Source: Streptomyces vietnamensis
GTDB lineage: Bacteria > Actinomycetota > Actinomycetes > Streptomycetales > Streptomycetaceae
Length of the DNA stretch: 64,000 nucleotides
NCBI RefSeq assembly: GCF_000830005.1
Contig: NZ_CP010407.1
Location: 8,134,001 to 8,198,000 of the forward strand
Reading direction: 5' to 3'
Below the pieces are notes generated by a model, which saw nothing but the letters and a program-made list of their open reading frames with translations, was not told the origin of the DNA and did no database searches. Shown here piece by piece: positions 6,833 to 15,769 of this stretch (its first letter is position 1; each line of letters starts with the position of its first letter). The position numbers were made by a program, and so were the translations under genes.

Positions 6833-9292
6833 TCAGTTGACCGACCACCGCTGCAGGGCCGAGCCGGTGTCCGGCTGCTGTGTCACGAGCGCCCCGCTGG
6901 CGGTGGAGGCCGTGGTGAGCAGCAGGCCGCTGCGGGCCGAGGCGACCGTGACGGAGCCGTCGGGGAGCCGTCGGACGTTCCACCGCTGGTTGCTGTCCCC
7001 GCTGCACTGCCACTGGATGATCGCGGCGCCGGCGGCGGTGGAGCCGCCGTTGACGTCGGCGCACAGGCCCGACCTGGCGTTGACGAGCTCGTAGGAGCCG
7101 TCGGACTGCCGGACGAACTGCCACTTCTGGTTGGTCTTGCCGCCGGCGGTCACCGTGGTGAGCTGGCGTCCCGCGGTGGTGCTGTTGCCGTTGTCGAGCG
7201 CCTTGCCCCCGGTGATCAGGCGGTGGGTTCCGCTGAAGTCGGGGTTGACGGTCCAGGCGAAGGCGACCGAGCTGGTGGCGGTGCCGGACGAGGCGGTGAC
7301 CGTGACCTGGGAGGTCCCGGCCGTGGTCGGGGTGCCGGTGATCAGGCCCGCGGAGCTGATCGACAGGCCCGCCGGAAGGCCGGTCGCCGAGAAGGTCAGC
7401 GGCTTGCCGGCGTTGTCCGTGGCGCTCAGCCGCAGGGAGACCGCCGCCCCCGCCGGACCGGACTGGTCACCCGGGCTGTTGAAGACGATCGTCTCGGGGG
7501 CCGAGCCGGTCTGGGTGAAGGAGAGGGTCTGCTCGGCGGCCGTGCGCCCGCCGCCCACCGCGCTGCCGGTGCTGTCCGTCCAGGAGCGGCCGGGCGTGGT
7601 CTCGGCCAGGCGGCCGGTGGCCGCGGACATGCCGATCACCAGGCCGCTGTAGCGGTTGACCAGCCGGAAGGTCCCCGGGTTCGAGGTGCTGGGGACGATC
7701 CACCACTGCTGTCCGGCGCTCGCGCCGCTGCTGCCGGCCGCGGTGACGGTGGGGCGGGTGCCCCAGGCGCGGTCGGCGGTGGCGGTCGAGTCGACGCCGA
7801 GGAGCTGACCGGTCGCCGAGTTGACGATCCGGTACGAGCCGTCGCCGTGGGCCAGGAACGTCCACGACTCCAGGGCGGAGCCGGTGGCGGTGGCCACCGA
7901 GGTGGTCGTCGAGCCGCCGGAGACCTGCGCGAGGACCCGGCCGTCGGCGCTGCCGATCCGGTAGGTCTTCGTGGTGTCGACCGGTGCGGCGGGCGCGTCC
8001 GTGTCGACGGTGATGTTCGCGTACTCGCCGCTCGACGTGGCGCAGGCGATGGAACAGTACGACCGGAAGGTCTTGCCGACGATCGTCGAGTCGGTGCGGT
8101 TCACGTTGTCCAGGAACCAGCGGTACCAGGAGCCCGAGGTGTAGCTGCCGCTGTCGCCGATCAGCCGCCACTTCTGGGTGGCGAGGTCGTCGGTGACGTA
8201 GAAGCGCTGCGGCGCCGTGCCGGAGACGACCTCGGGCTCGCCGATGTACAGGCCGAGGTGGGCGTCGTAGGCGATGTTCATGATGAACAGGTCGGACTTG
8301 GCGGGGAGTTGGCCGGCCGCGACCTGCTGGTCGACGGTTCCGGTGTTGGCCGGGTCGTAGTCGTCGGCGACCGGGGTGTAGCCGTTGGGGTTGGCCGTGG
8401 TGGCCGGCACCATGTTGCTTTCCCTGCCGCCGACGCCGGGCTGCGTCCAGGCGCCGTCGTACCACTTCTGCCAGGAACCGCTGGCCATCTTGCCGGAGAT
8501 CGGGGCGCGTGCGACGTGCGCGAGGCCGCCGTTGCTGCCGCCGGCCCCGCCCTTGGGGATGACGCGGGAGCCGTAGTAGACGTAGAAGTAGCCCGAGGCG
8601 GTGTCGACGAACAGGCGGGGATCGCCGTTGCCGTAGTGGTACGTCTGGTTCGGGAAGGCCGCGTTGTCGCCGCGGGCGGTGCTGTACGCGGAGGTGATGG
8701 CGTGGCCCTCGATGGTCCAGGTCCGGCCCTGGTCGGTGGACCTGGCGTAGTCGATGGCGTCGTAGTGCAGTCCGTCGCCGAAGGGCTGCGGCGTGAACTC
8801 GTTGTGCACGAGGCCGTACCAGTCGCCGGTGTCGGGGTCGACCCAGGTGCCGACGAGGTCGCAGTAGTTCTTCTGCGAGTAGCCGGAGCCTGCGGGCGCG
8901 GGGGTGGACTCCACGCCGGTGGGGCTGTTGTTGCAGCGCCAGGTGGTGTCGTCGTTCCGGTCGGAGCTGTTCGCCGGGTTCACGGCGTCGCTGATCGGCG
9001 ACCTTGTGGCGGATTCGAGGTCCTTGCCGGTGTAGAACTCCCAGTACCGGGGGTCGTTCGCGCCGTAGAGGGCGGCGGACTGCTGGAAGTAGAACGTCCC
9101 GTCCTTGTCGATGTACGTCGCGGCCGGGGTGTCCGTGGGGTACGCGTAGCTTCCGACCGATCCGACGGACACCGTGTAGGTGGCGGCGGTGGTCGTGGCC
9201 GACGCGGGCGCGGCCACCGAGGCCGTGCCGACGGCGGCGGTGAGGGCGGTGGCGAACAGGGCGCCACGGAACCTTCTTCGAGCGGCTGACAC
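6833..9292 (-). CDS. Secreted beta-propeller protein with two ricin-like domains and an Ig-like domain
   Basis: 819 aa, exported. The GTG start has GGGAGGA just upstream; a signal peptide (about residues 1-32, ending APASA) follows. Residues about 38-430 look like a GH43/GH117-like beta-propeller (repeated blades such as TFYFQQSAALYGANDPRYW, GDPRLFVDTASGYFYVYYG, GLYIGEPEV). A ricin-like trefoil follows at about 440-595, a putative Ig domain (He_PIG pattern PLTFSATGLPAGLSISSAGL) at about 600-685, and a canonical CBM13/ricin domain at 688-819 with QKW, QRW, QRW motifs. I do not recognise a characterised enzyme. It probably binds and possibly cuts a galactose-rich polymer outside the cell, fitting its neighbours. 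Domain calls are by eye. Confidence 0.75.
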   Translation of the reverse strand: MSAARRRFRGALFATALTAAVGTASVAAPASATTTAATYTVSVGSVGSYAYPTDTPAATYIDKDGTFYFQQSAALYGANDPRYWEFYTGKDLESATRSPISDAVNPANSSDRNDDTTWRCNNSPTGVESTPAPAGSGYSQKNYCDLVGTWVDPDTGDWYGLVHNEFTPQPFGDGLHYDAIDYARSTDQGRTWTIEGHAITSAYSTARGDNAAFPNQTYHYGNGDPRLFVDTASGYFYVYYGSRVIPKGGAGGSNGGLAHVARAPISGKMASGSWQKWYDGAWTQPGVGGRESNMVPATTANPNGYTPVADDYDPANTGTVDQQVAAGQLPAKSDLFIMNIAYDAHLGLYIGEPEVVSGTAPQRFYVTDDLATQKWRLIGDSGSYTSGSWYRWFLDNVNRTDSTIVGKTFRSYCSIACATSSGEYANITVDTDAPAAPVDTTKTYRIGSADGRVLAQVSGGSTTTSVATATGSALESWTFLAHGDGSYRIVNSATGQLLGVDSTATADRAWGTRPTVTAAGSSGASAGQQWWIVPSTSNPGTFRLVNRYSGLVIGMSAATGRLAETTPGRSWTDSTGSAVGGGRTAAEQTLSFTQTGSAPETIVFNSPGDQSGPAGAAVSLRLSATDNAGKPLTFSATGLPAGLSISSAGLITGTPTTAGTSQVTVTASSGTATSSVAFAWTVNPDFSGTHRLITGGKALDNGNSTTAGRQLTTVTAGGKTNQKWQFVRQSDGSYELVNARSGLCADVNGGSTAAGAAIIQWQCSGDSNQRWNVRRLPDGSVTVASARSGLLLTTASTASGALVTQQPDTGSALQRWSVN

Positions 9293-9346
9293 TGGTCCTC
9301 CCTGTGGGGTGGTGAGGTGCGCATGTCACGCACCTGCCCGATGGGC

Positions 9347-9373
9347 GGCCCCCTGCGGCGGAGACAGGGGGCC
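9347..9373 (-). terminator. Terminator of the DUF5107 importer operon
   Basis: GGCCCCCTG (9347-9355) pairs with CAGGGGGCC (9365-9373), a 9-bp GC-rich stem with a 9-base loop, 6 bp after the stop codon of the DUF5107 gene. Confidence 0.65.
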
Positions 9374-9378
9374 GGGTC

Positions 9379-11283
9379 TCAGTCTTCCGTCATGCGGAAG
9401 TCGTACTCGGGAGGTACGGGCTGCCCTGGATGTACGGCGATCCACAGCCGGTCGAGGGAGACCTCGCCCTCACGCATGTTGTCCACCCGGATGCCCTCGG
9501 CGAGCAGCCGCCGCACCCGGTCCTCGTCCCCCAGGGCGTACGCGGCCTTCGCCTCGGCGAGGCGGACCCGGCCATGGCCGCGGGCCGGTCCGCGCAGCGC
9601 CTCGACGACGGCGAGCGCCTCCTCCGGGCGCTCGGCCCGCAGGAGCGCGTCCAGTACCTCGACGGTCAGCTCGAACAGGTCCGGGCGCAGCCGGTGCGCC
9701 TCGACCATCAGCGCGGCGGCTTCGGCGGCTTCGGCGGGGGAGTCGGCCAGGAAGGCGAGCGCCCGCAGCACCCACGGCGTCGGCCGCTCGGCGAGCGAGC
9801 GCCGCCAGGCGTCGCGCGCGGCCTCCCGCTCGCCGTCGGCCAGCCGGACAAGACCCAGGTGGTACAGGGCGTGCCAGTCGCGCGCCCCCTTCTCCAGGAG
9901 CCTCCGCCAGTGCGCCCCGGTGACGGGAGCGGCCGGCGGGTCGCAGGCCGGCAGGGTGCCGGTCGCGAGCAGCTGCCGCCAGGGCTCCTGCTCGGGGCCC
10001 GGCGCGCCGAACGGCAGCAGGGGAGAGGCGGGGAGCCGACCCGCCTCGATCTCCAGGGCTGCCCAGCCGGACCCCTCGGCGAGCAGGGCCTCCGGCTCGC
10101 CGAACCCGTCGGCCTCGGCCAGGGCACGGTCGAGCTCCGCGGCGGGGACCAGCCGGTCCAGGGCGTCGGCCACGGCCCACCGGGCCTCGCCCCAACTCCC
10201 GTGCACGGCCTCGGGGTCGGCCTCCAGGAGCCCGTATGCCTCGACCCACGACCAGGTGGCACCGCCGGGCATCGGCAGGTGCTCCAGCTGGGTGCGGGCG
10301 AGCCCGGCCTGGATCTCCAGATAGGACGAGTCCGGTCCGGAGAGCCACTCCTGCCAGTGCTTCCCGCCCGTGGACGTGCCCCAGCAGAAGAGCTTGCGGC
10401 CGCGCAGCCGGTCCGTGGACGTCTGGACCAGTCCCGTACCGCTCGCGTCGAGCGCGGCGATCCAGCGGCGCTCGCCGGCCGGGACGTCGAGGAAGTAGTC
10501 CGCGGCCCGGGCGGCCCGGCCCGGGTAACTGCGGTCCTCGGCCTCGACGACCGGGAATCCCACCCGCTTCAGGTCGCTGACGTAGTCGCAGTGGAAGGCG
10601 TGGTCGGACGGGGCGAGCACCCGTACGTCGGCGGCCTCCGGCACGGCGATGTTCGACCACCAGTAGACCGGGGTCTCCTCCTCCGCCGGATTGTGCACGG
10701 CGACGTGGACGAGGAGGACCGGCGAGCCGGCCGGCAGCCAGGCGTCCATCCGCAGCACCAGGCCGCGCAGCCGCTCGAAGGCGAACATCCGCAGCACCGG
10801 CGTCCCGGCCGGCGCGCTCACCTTCACCGCGTGCAGCGGCTCGCAGGTCAGCGGCCAGTGGCCGGTCGTGCCGAGGTTCCACTCCACGCCGCCGGCCAGC
10901 CAGGCGTCGCGCAGGGCGAGGTTGGCCGGCTGGAGCACGGGGTTGCGGTGCAGCAGTTCGCGGCCGGTCGGCCGGTGGACGAGCGACCAGAGCCGGCCCC
11001 CGTACCCGGGCAGGAAGGTGGCCGTGAGGTGCTCGTTCTCCAGGACCACGGTGGGCAGTTCGCGCGCGGTCCGCTCGCGGTCGTACCCGTCCTGCCGGGT
11101 GTACGGAAGGAGTGCGTGCGGTGCTCCGTACACCAGGTTCCGGCGCATCTCGTCGTCGATCCCGGCGCCCTCCGCGGTGTACGAGGAGATGCCGTGCAGG
11201 ATCGGCAGCGTGCCGACCGGGTCGGCGGCCCCCTCGATCCGGAGGACGTCGGTGCGCAGTGTCGAGGTCATGTGCCGGGTCAT
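9379..11283 (-). CDS. DUF5107 domain protein with C-terminal TPR-like repeats
   Basis: 634 aa, last gene of the second importer operon. The ATG at 11283 overlaps the TGA of the upstream permease (ATGA) and has GGGGA upstream, so translation is coupled; a second ATG at 11271 is less likely. The N-terminal two-thirds resembles aldose-1-epimerase-like beta-sandwich proteins of the DUF5107 family (NEHLTATFLPGYGGRLWSLVH, GVEWNLGTTGHWPLTC, SNIAVPEAADVRVLAPSD). The last 250 residues are alanine-rich helical repeats that look like tetratricopeptides. No signal peptide. The biochemical role is not established to my knowledge; the fold and operon suggest binding or processing of a sugar brought in by the importer. 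Confidence 0.8.
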   Translation of the reverse strand: MTRHMTSTLRTDVLRIEGAADPVGTLPILHGISSYTAEGAGIDDEMRRNLVYGAPHALLPYTRQDGYDRERTARELPTVVLENEHLTATFLPGYGGRLWSLVHRPTGRELLHRNPVLQPANLALRDAWLAGGVEWNLGTTGHWPLTCEPLHAVKVSAPAGTPVLRMFAFERLRGLVLRMDAWLPAGSPVLLVHVAVHNPAEEETPVYWWSNIAVPEAADVRVLAPSDHAFHCDYVSDLKRVGFPVVEAEDRSYPGRAARAADYFLDVPAGERRWIAALDASGTGLVQTSTDRLRGRKLFCWGTSTGGKHWQEWLSGPDSSYLEIQAGLARTQLEHLPMPGGATWSWVEAYGLLEADPEAVHGSWGEARWAVADALDRLVPAAELDRALAEADGFGEPEALLAEGSGWAALEIEAGRLPASPLLPFGAPGPEQEPWRQLLATGTLPACDPPAAPVTGAHWRRLLEKGARDWHALYHLGLVRLADGEREAARDAWRRSLAERPTPWVLRALAFLADSPAEAAEAAALMVEAHRLRPDLFELTVEVLDALLRAERPEEALAVVEALRGPARGHGRVRLAEAKAAYALGDEDRVRRLLAEGIRVDNMREGEVSLDRLWIAVHPGQPVPPEYDFRMTED

Positions 11284-12125
11284 TTGCCGATCCCCACGGT
11301 CATGCCCTGGATGATGCGCGTCCCCATCCAGGAGAACAGCGCGATCATCGGGGCGAGGATGACGCAGACTCCGGCGAACATCGTTCCGTAGTCGAGTCCG
11401 TTGAGCTGCGCGGAGGCGACGAAGGACGCGAGCGCCACCGGCAGGGTGATCTGTTCCTGGCTGTGCGTCAGGACGAGGGCGAACAGGGTCTCGTTCCAGG
11501 CGCTGATGAACTGCAGGAGGAAGGCGGTGATCAGCCCGCCCCGGGCCACCGGCAGCACGACCTGGACGAAGGAGCGCAGCGGTCCCGCGCCGTCCAGGGC
11601 GGCGGCCTCCTCCAGGACCGCCGGGATGCCGGAGAAGAAGCCCGTCAGCATGAAGACGGTGAAGGGCATCGCGAGGCCGACGTAGACGAGGGTCAGGCCG
11701 AACTGGCTGTCGGTCAGGTCCACCTGGGCCATGCCGACGAACAGCGGCACCACGAGGACCTGCCCGGGTACGCCGAGGCCCATCGCGAAGGTCATCGTGA
11801 GCGCGGACGAGGTCCGCGTGCGGCGGCGCGCGAGGGCGTAGGCGCACGGCGCGGCGAGGGCGACGGCGACCAGCGAGGACGCGGTCGAGACGACGACGCT
11901 GTTGAGCGCGGCGGGCCCGAAGCCGCCCTCGTCGAACGCCTTGGCGTAGTTGCCGAAGTGCGGCGGGAGGGGAAGCCCGAAGGCCTCGTGCAGGATGTCG
12001 GTGCTGCCCCGTATCGACGTCAGCGCGATCCAGAGGATCAGCAGGAGGTCCGCGGCCACCACGCACCAGACGAACGCCGTGGCGATCCGTCTCACCGGGC
12101 CGGGCGACCCGTGTTCGCTTCGCAT
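11280..12125 (-). CDS. Carbohydrate ABC transporter permease, MalG type (cluster 2)
   Basis: 281 aa with about six membrane segments. The EAA loop reads EEAAALDGAGPLRSF. Its start is 15 bp after the MalF-type gene and its stop codon overlaps the start of the DUF5107 gene. N-terminal MRSEHGSPGPVRRI is a short cytoplasmic tail. It forms the translocation pore with the 12141-13106 product. Confidence 0.92.
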   Translation of the reverse strand: MRSEHGSPGPVRRIATAFVWCVVAADLLLILWIALTSIRGSTDILHEAFGLPLPPHFGNYAKAFDEGGFGPAALNSVVVSTASSLVAVALAAPCAYALARRRTRTSSALTMTFAMGLGVPGQVLVVPLFVGMAQVDLTDSQFGLTLVYVGLAMPFTVFMLTGFFSGIPAVLEEAAALDGAGPLRSFVQVVLPVARGGLITAFLLQFISAWNETLFALVLTHSQEQITLPVALASFVASAQLNGLDYGTMFAGVCVILAPMIALFSWMGTRIIQGMTVGIGK

Positions 12126-12140
12126 GTGCTGTGACCTTTC

Positions 12141-13106
12141 TCAGTACTCGAGGGGCTCGCGGCGCATCAGCCGCCGCATGACCACCGTCACCACGGTCAC
12201 CATCACCAGGCTGACCAGCGCGGCCGCCGTGGCCATGCCGAGCCGGGGCACCGTGGCCTGCGGGAACGCCTGGGTGTACACGTACAGCGCGGTGTTCCAG
12301 CTCTCGGCCGGCGGATAGGAACTGCTCGTGCCGCCGAACAGCAGGATCAGCTCGAAGATCTTGACCGAGCTGACCGTCCACAGCACCGCGCAGACCGAGA
12401 TGACGTCCCAGGCGCACGGCAGGGTCACATGGCGGAAGCGCTGGAAGGCGTTGGCGCCGTCGAGTTCGGCGGCCTCGTAGAGGTGGGGCGGGATCTGGTC
12501 GACGGCGGCCATGATGATCGCGGTGTAGTAGCCGGTCGCGGTCCAGACCAGCGTGCCGAGGATCATCGGCAGCAGGTTGTCCGTCGACAGCCATTTCGGC
12601 GGTGTGGTGACCCCGAGGAAGTGCAGCGCCTGGTTGACCGGGCCGTCCGGGGAGAACAGGAAGCCCGCGGCGATACCGAAGACCATGCCGTTGACCAGGC
12701 ACGGGAAGAACAGTACGGACCGGGCGAAGAGCCGTGCCTTCATCTCCCGCAGGACCAGGGTCAGCAGGAAGCTGATCGCGAAGGTGAGCGTTCCGCCGAT
12801 CACCATCAGCTTGAAGGTGTTGACCAGCGAGGTCCGGAAGAACGGGTCCTCGAAGAGCAGCTGGTAGTTCTTGAGCCCGCGCCACTCCATCGCGCCCATG
12901 CCGTCCCACTTGTACAGGCTGGTCCAGATCGCGTAGCCGACCGGGGCGAGGAAGAGGACCGCGTACGCGAGGATCGCGGGTGCGGTGAACGGCAGGAACA
13001 TCCGGCGCTGCTGACGGGCCTGGGGGCCGGTGCCATGGCGACGGGAGGCCCGGCCGGCGCCCCGGACGGTGTCCGTCCGGGGTCGGTCGTGGAGCGTGGT
13101 GGTCAC
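12141..13106 (-). CDS. Sugar ABC transporter permease, MalF type (cluster 2)
   Basis: 321 aa. A long basic cytoplasmic N-terminus (RASRRHGTGPQARQQRRMF) precedes six hydrophobic segments, starting with LPFTAPAILAYAVLFLAPVGYA. The EAA loop reads EAAELDGANAFQRFRHV. It lies 4 bp after the binding-protein gene, so the order binding protein, MalF, MalG, DUF5107 is a single operon driven from the intergenic region at 14410-14637. Confidence 0.92.
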   Translation of the reverse strand: MTTTLHDRPRTDTVRGAGRASRRHGTGPQARQQRRMFLPFTAPAILAYAVLFLAPVGYAIWTSLYKWDGMGAMEWRGLKNYQLLFEDPFFRTSLVNTFKLMVIGGTLTFAISFLLTLVLREMKARLFARSVLFFPCLVNGMVFGIAAGFLFSPDGPVNQALHFLGVTTPPKWLSTDNLLPMILGTLVWTATGYYTAIIMAAVDQIPPHLYEAAELDGANAFQRFRHVTLPCAWDVISVCAVLWTVSSVKIFELILLFGGTSSSYPPAESWNTALYVYTQAFPQATVPRLGMATAAALVSLVMVTVVTVVMRRLMRREPLEY

Positions 13107-13110
13107 GGTC

Positions 13111-14409
13111 TCAGCCCTGGGTCTTCCAGTACGAGACCTGGTCGGCCTTGCACTTCGCGACGAACTGCGCGGCGGTGGTCTTGCCGTGCCACAGGTCGAG
13201 GAAGTTCTGGCTGAAGACCTTCGCGGGCCACTCGCCGGCGACGCCGTCGAAGGGCAGGCGGACGGTCGAGGCGCTCAGCGTCTTCTGGGCCGCCTCGAGT
13301 CCGGCCGGGGCGGGGATGTCCTCACGCGGGGTGAGGTTGAGCGCCTTGGTCGCCATCCCCGCCATCTGCTTCTTCTGCATGAAGAAGGCGATGAACTTCT
13401 CCGCCGGCTCGGCGTGCTCGGCCTTCTTGGGGACCGAGAAGCCGAACACCGTGGCGTCCGCGCTCTTCACCCCGGGCGGCAGCATCGAACCGAACTTCCA
13501 GTCGGGCGGCACCTGCTTGGCCACCTCGGCGGTGATCCAGTTGCCGTTCATGTAGAACGCGGACTTGCCGGAGGCCCAGTTGGTCTCCTGCGCCGGGTAC
13601 TTGGTGGCGTCGTAGCCGGGGATGATGTGACCGCCCTTGACGAGCTGCTCGACCTGCTGCGCGGCCTTGAGGACCGCCGGGTCGTCCCACGTGGCCCCGG
13701 ACTTGTCCGCGGCGAGCTTGCCGACGTCCACGCCGCCGGCGTTGAGCAGGTAGTCGATGTACAGGCCGTTCATCCACCAGTCCTCGCCGTCGGAGCCGAT
13801 GCACGGCTTCTTCTTGGCCTTGAGGGCGTCGCAGACCTTGAGGAAGCCCGCCCAGTCCGCCGGGGCGCTCGGGATCGCGGCGGTGACGTCCGGGTCGGCG
13901 GCGTTGTAGAAGAGGCCGGTGGTGGCGACCTCGTACGGGATGACGTAGTGGTTCGAGCCGCCCGGGTCCTTCGGCAGCATGTCGAAGTACTTGGCCGGTA
14001 TGACCTGCGAGACCGGAACGTTCTCGCCGGGCACCTGCGCGGAGAGGACGGAGGACAGGTCGCGGGCCTGGCCGGCCGAGGCGACGGCGCCGAAGATCGC
14101 GTCGTTGGCCTGGTCCCAGAGGTCGGGGGCCTGGTTCGCCGCGATCGCCGGTCCGATCTTCTTCGACACGTCCCGGCCGACCCAGTCGACCTCGACCTTG
14201 ATGCCCGTCGACTTGGTGAACTCGGCGATCGAGGCCTTCAGCACCTGGGCCTGCGGCTCGTCGGCCCGCCACATCGACCAGTAGGTGAAGCTCTTCGCGT
14301 CGCCGCCGCCGTCCGAGCCGCCGCCGCAGGCGCTGAGCCCGAGGGCGAGGGCGGTGACGGTGAGAGCCCCCACGGTGCGGGTGACGACGGGCAGGGTGGA
14401 TCTACGCAT
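13111..14409 (-). CDS. Sugar ABC transporter substrate-binding lipoprotein (cluster 2)
   Basis: 432 aa family-1 binding protein. The ATG at 14409 gives MRRSTLPVVTRTVGALTV and a lipobox LGLSAC followed by a glycine/serine linker; AGAGGA lies upstream. Longer upstream frames would run through the operator region. Conserved patches include SFTYWSMWRADEPQAQ, PDLWDQANDAIF, and SAFYMNGNWITAEVAKQ. The gene is divergent from the LacI regulator at 14638. The GH95 enzyme beyond that regulator suggests a fucose-containing or related oligosaccharide as substrate, which is inference. Confidence 0.9.
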   Translation of the reverse strand: MRRSTLPVVTRTVGALTVTALALGLSACGGGSDGGGDAKSFTYWSMWRADEPQAQVLKASIAEFTKSTGIKVEVDWVGRDVSKKIGPAIAANQAPDLWDQANDAIFGAVASAGQARDLSSVLSAQVPGENVPVSQVIPAKYFDMLPKDPGGSNHYVIPYEVATTGLFYNAADPDVTAAIPSAPADWAGFLKVCDALKAKKKPCIGSDGEDWWMNGLYIDYLLNAGGVDVGKLAADKSGATWDDPAVLKAAQQVEQLVKGGHIIPGYDATKYPAQETNWASGKSAFYMNGNWITAEVAKQVPPDWKFGSMLPPGVKSADATVFGFSVPKKAEHAEPAEKFIAFFMQKKQMAGMATKALNLTPREDIPAPAGLEAAQKTLSASTVRLPFDGVAGEWPAKVFSQNFLDLWHGKTTAAQFVAKCKADQVSYWKTQG

Positions 14410-14458
14410 GGAGGTGTCCTCTCGGTGGTGCCGAATGGTTGGGAACCGTAGAGGCCAA

Positions 14459-14470
14459 TTGACCGGTAAA
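14459..14470. promoter_or_regulatory. LacI-type operator TTGACCGGTAAA, upstream of cluster-2 importer
   Basis: A near-palindrome (perfect form TTGACCGGTCAA) about 50 bp upstream of the binding-protein start. Related sites occur at 14612-14623 and 24588-24597. Central CG and 12-base core suit a LacI-family protein; the regulator at 14638 is adjacent. Confidence 0.65.
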
Positions 14471-14568
14471 ACAAGACCCTTGGCGAGAATTGGTGATCGA
14501 TCGTGTTCGGTTGTGGGGCGTTGCTGCCTGGCAGGTGCGTGCTCGCCCGAGGAATCGATCAAGAAGTC

Positions 14569-14598
14569 TTGACTCGTTTCCCGTGAGGCCCTTACGTT
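14569..14598 (+). promoter_or_regulatory. Probable sigma-70-type promoter of the second LacI gene
   Basis: TTGACT (14569-14574) is separated by 18 bp from TACGTT (14593-14598). Transcription would start near 14605, directly before the operator at 14612-14623, an arrangement that would allow autorepression. Confidence 0.55.
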
Positions 14599-14611
14599 CG
14601 AGCCACCTAGA

Positions 14612-14623
14612 TGGACCGGTCAA
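14612..14623. promoter_or_regulatory. LacI-type operator TGGACCGGTCAA at the lacI leader
   Basis: A palindrome around GACCGGTC with one mismatch to TTGACCGGTCAA. It sits immediately before the ribosome-binding site GGGGGAG of the LacI gene, where bound repressor would block its own transcription. Confidence 0.65.
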
Positions 14624-14637
14624 ATGGGGGAGCGCTG

Positions 14638-15654
14638 ATGGTGACGATGCAGGACGTGGCCGAACGCGCCGGCGTCACGAAGCAGACCGTCTCGAACGTC
14701 ATCAGCGGACGCGTGGCCGTGCGTCCCGCGACCGCCGCCCGAGTGCGCGCCGCGATCGACGAGCTCGGCTACACGCCCAACCTGGTGGCGCGGTCCCTGG
14801 CCACCGGAAGCACCAAGACGGTCGGGCTCTTCGTGCCCACCGTGGGGGGCGCCTTCTACTCCGAGGTCGTCGAGACCGCCGAGGACGTCCTGGAGGAGCA
14901 CGGCTACCACCTGCTCCTCTGCACCACCCGCCTCGACGGCGAGCGGGCCCGCAGGCACCTCGCGGGCCTCACCAGCCGGTCCGTCGACGCCCTGCTCGTC
15001 GCGGGCGACCGCGACCTCATCGACCATCTGCCGCTCCTCGCCGACGCCCGCTTCCCGGTCGCCCTGTGCGCCTGGGAGACCGACGCGCCGGTCGACTTCC
15101 CGGTGGTCACCATCGACTACGAGCACGCCGGCTTCCTCGCCGGACGCCACCTGCGCGAGCTCGGCCACGAGCGCGTGGCCGTCCTCACCAGCCCGGACCA
15201 CGCCCCCCGCGTGGCCGGCTTCCGGCGCGCGTTCGCCGCCGACGGCCTGACCGTCCCCGACAGCGCCGTCCACATCGCGGCCGAACCGAGCGCGGCGGGC
15301 GGCTACGCCGCGGCGAACGAGGCGTTCGCCGCCGACCCGGCGCTGACCGCGATCTTCGCCACCCACGACATCCTCTCCCCGGGCGTCCTGGAGGCCGCGC
15401 GGGCCGCCGGACGCTCCGTACCGGACGACCTCTCGCTCGTCGGCCACGACGACGACCCCGAGGTGCGCTCCGGACTCGGACGACCGGCGCTCACCAGCGT
15501 CGCCGTCCCCACCCGCGACATGGCCCGCCAGGCCGTCGAACTGCTCCTTCGCGCCCTCACCAAGTCGGGCACCGTGGTCAACTCGCTCCAGCTGCTGAGG
15601 CCCGAGCTCATCGTCCGCGACAGCACCTGCCCGCCCCGGTCCGCCCGGGCGTGA
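14638..15654 (+). CDS. LacI-family transcriptional regulator (cluster 2)
   Basis: 338 aa from the ATG at 14638, chosen because GGGGGAG ends 5 bp upstream. An in-frame ATG at 14611 would place the start inside the operator. The HTH and hinge read MQDVAERAGVTKQTVSNVISG and YTPNLVARSLATGST, and the sensor domain ends LSLVGHDDDPEVRSGLGRPA with TSVAVPTRDMARQAVELL. It is divergent from the cluster-2 importer and upstream of the GH95 gene on the same strand. Operators matching TTGACCGGTCAA flank it and recur before the third importer, so it may control both importers. Confidence 0.9.
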   Translation: MVTMQDVAERAGVTKQTVSNVISGRVAVRPATAARVRAAIDELGYTPNLVARSLATGSTKTVGLFVPTVGGAFYSEVVETAEDVLEEHGYHLLLCTTRLDGERARRHLAGLTSRSVDALLVAGDRDLIDHLPLLADARFPVALCAWETDAPVDFPVVTIDYEHAGFLAGRHLRELGHERVAVLTSPDHAPRVAGFRRAFAADGLTVPDSAVHIAAEPSAAGGYAAANEAFAADPALTAIFATHDILSPGVLEAARAAGRSVPDDLSLVGHDDDPEVRSGLGRPALTSVAVPTRDMARQAVELLLRALTKSGTVVNSLQLLRPELIVRDSTCPPRSARA

Positions 15655-15671
15655 GCGCGCGGGGTGCGCGG

Positions 15672-15752
15672 CGGCTTCCGAAACCCGGCTCCGAAACCTG
15701 GCTCCGAAACCGGCTTCCGGAACTCGGCTTCCGGAACCGGCTTCCGAAAACC
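15672..15752. repeat. Six tandem copies of a 13-14 bp unit
   Basis: Six imperfect units of CGGCTTCCGAAACC fill most of the 115 bp between the LacI gene and GH95 gene: starts near 15672, 15686, 15700, 15711, 15725 and 15739. Two units carry TTCCGGAA, a perfect 8-bp palindrome. No protein motif is encoded. It would form part of the leader of the GH95 message; function unknown. Confidence 0.75.
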
Positions 15753-15769
15753 CCGAAAGGACCCCTCCG

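Noticed and set aside
9379..12909. A single giant protein covering the DUF5107 gene and the upstream permeases
   Set aside because: The upstream part of the frame is out of phase with two clear permease genes; the true start is at the ATGA overlap at 11283.
15672..15752. Short repeat array as a CRISPR or a coding repeat
   Set aside because: Units are 13-14 bp and contiguous with no spacers, and neither reading frame gives a start or a recognisable peptide repeat.
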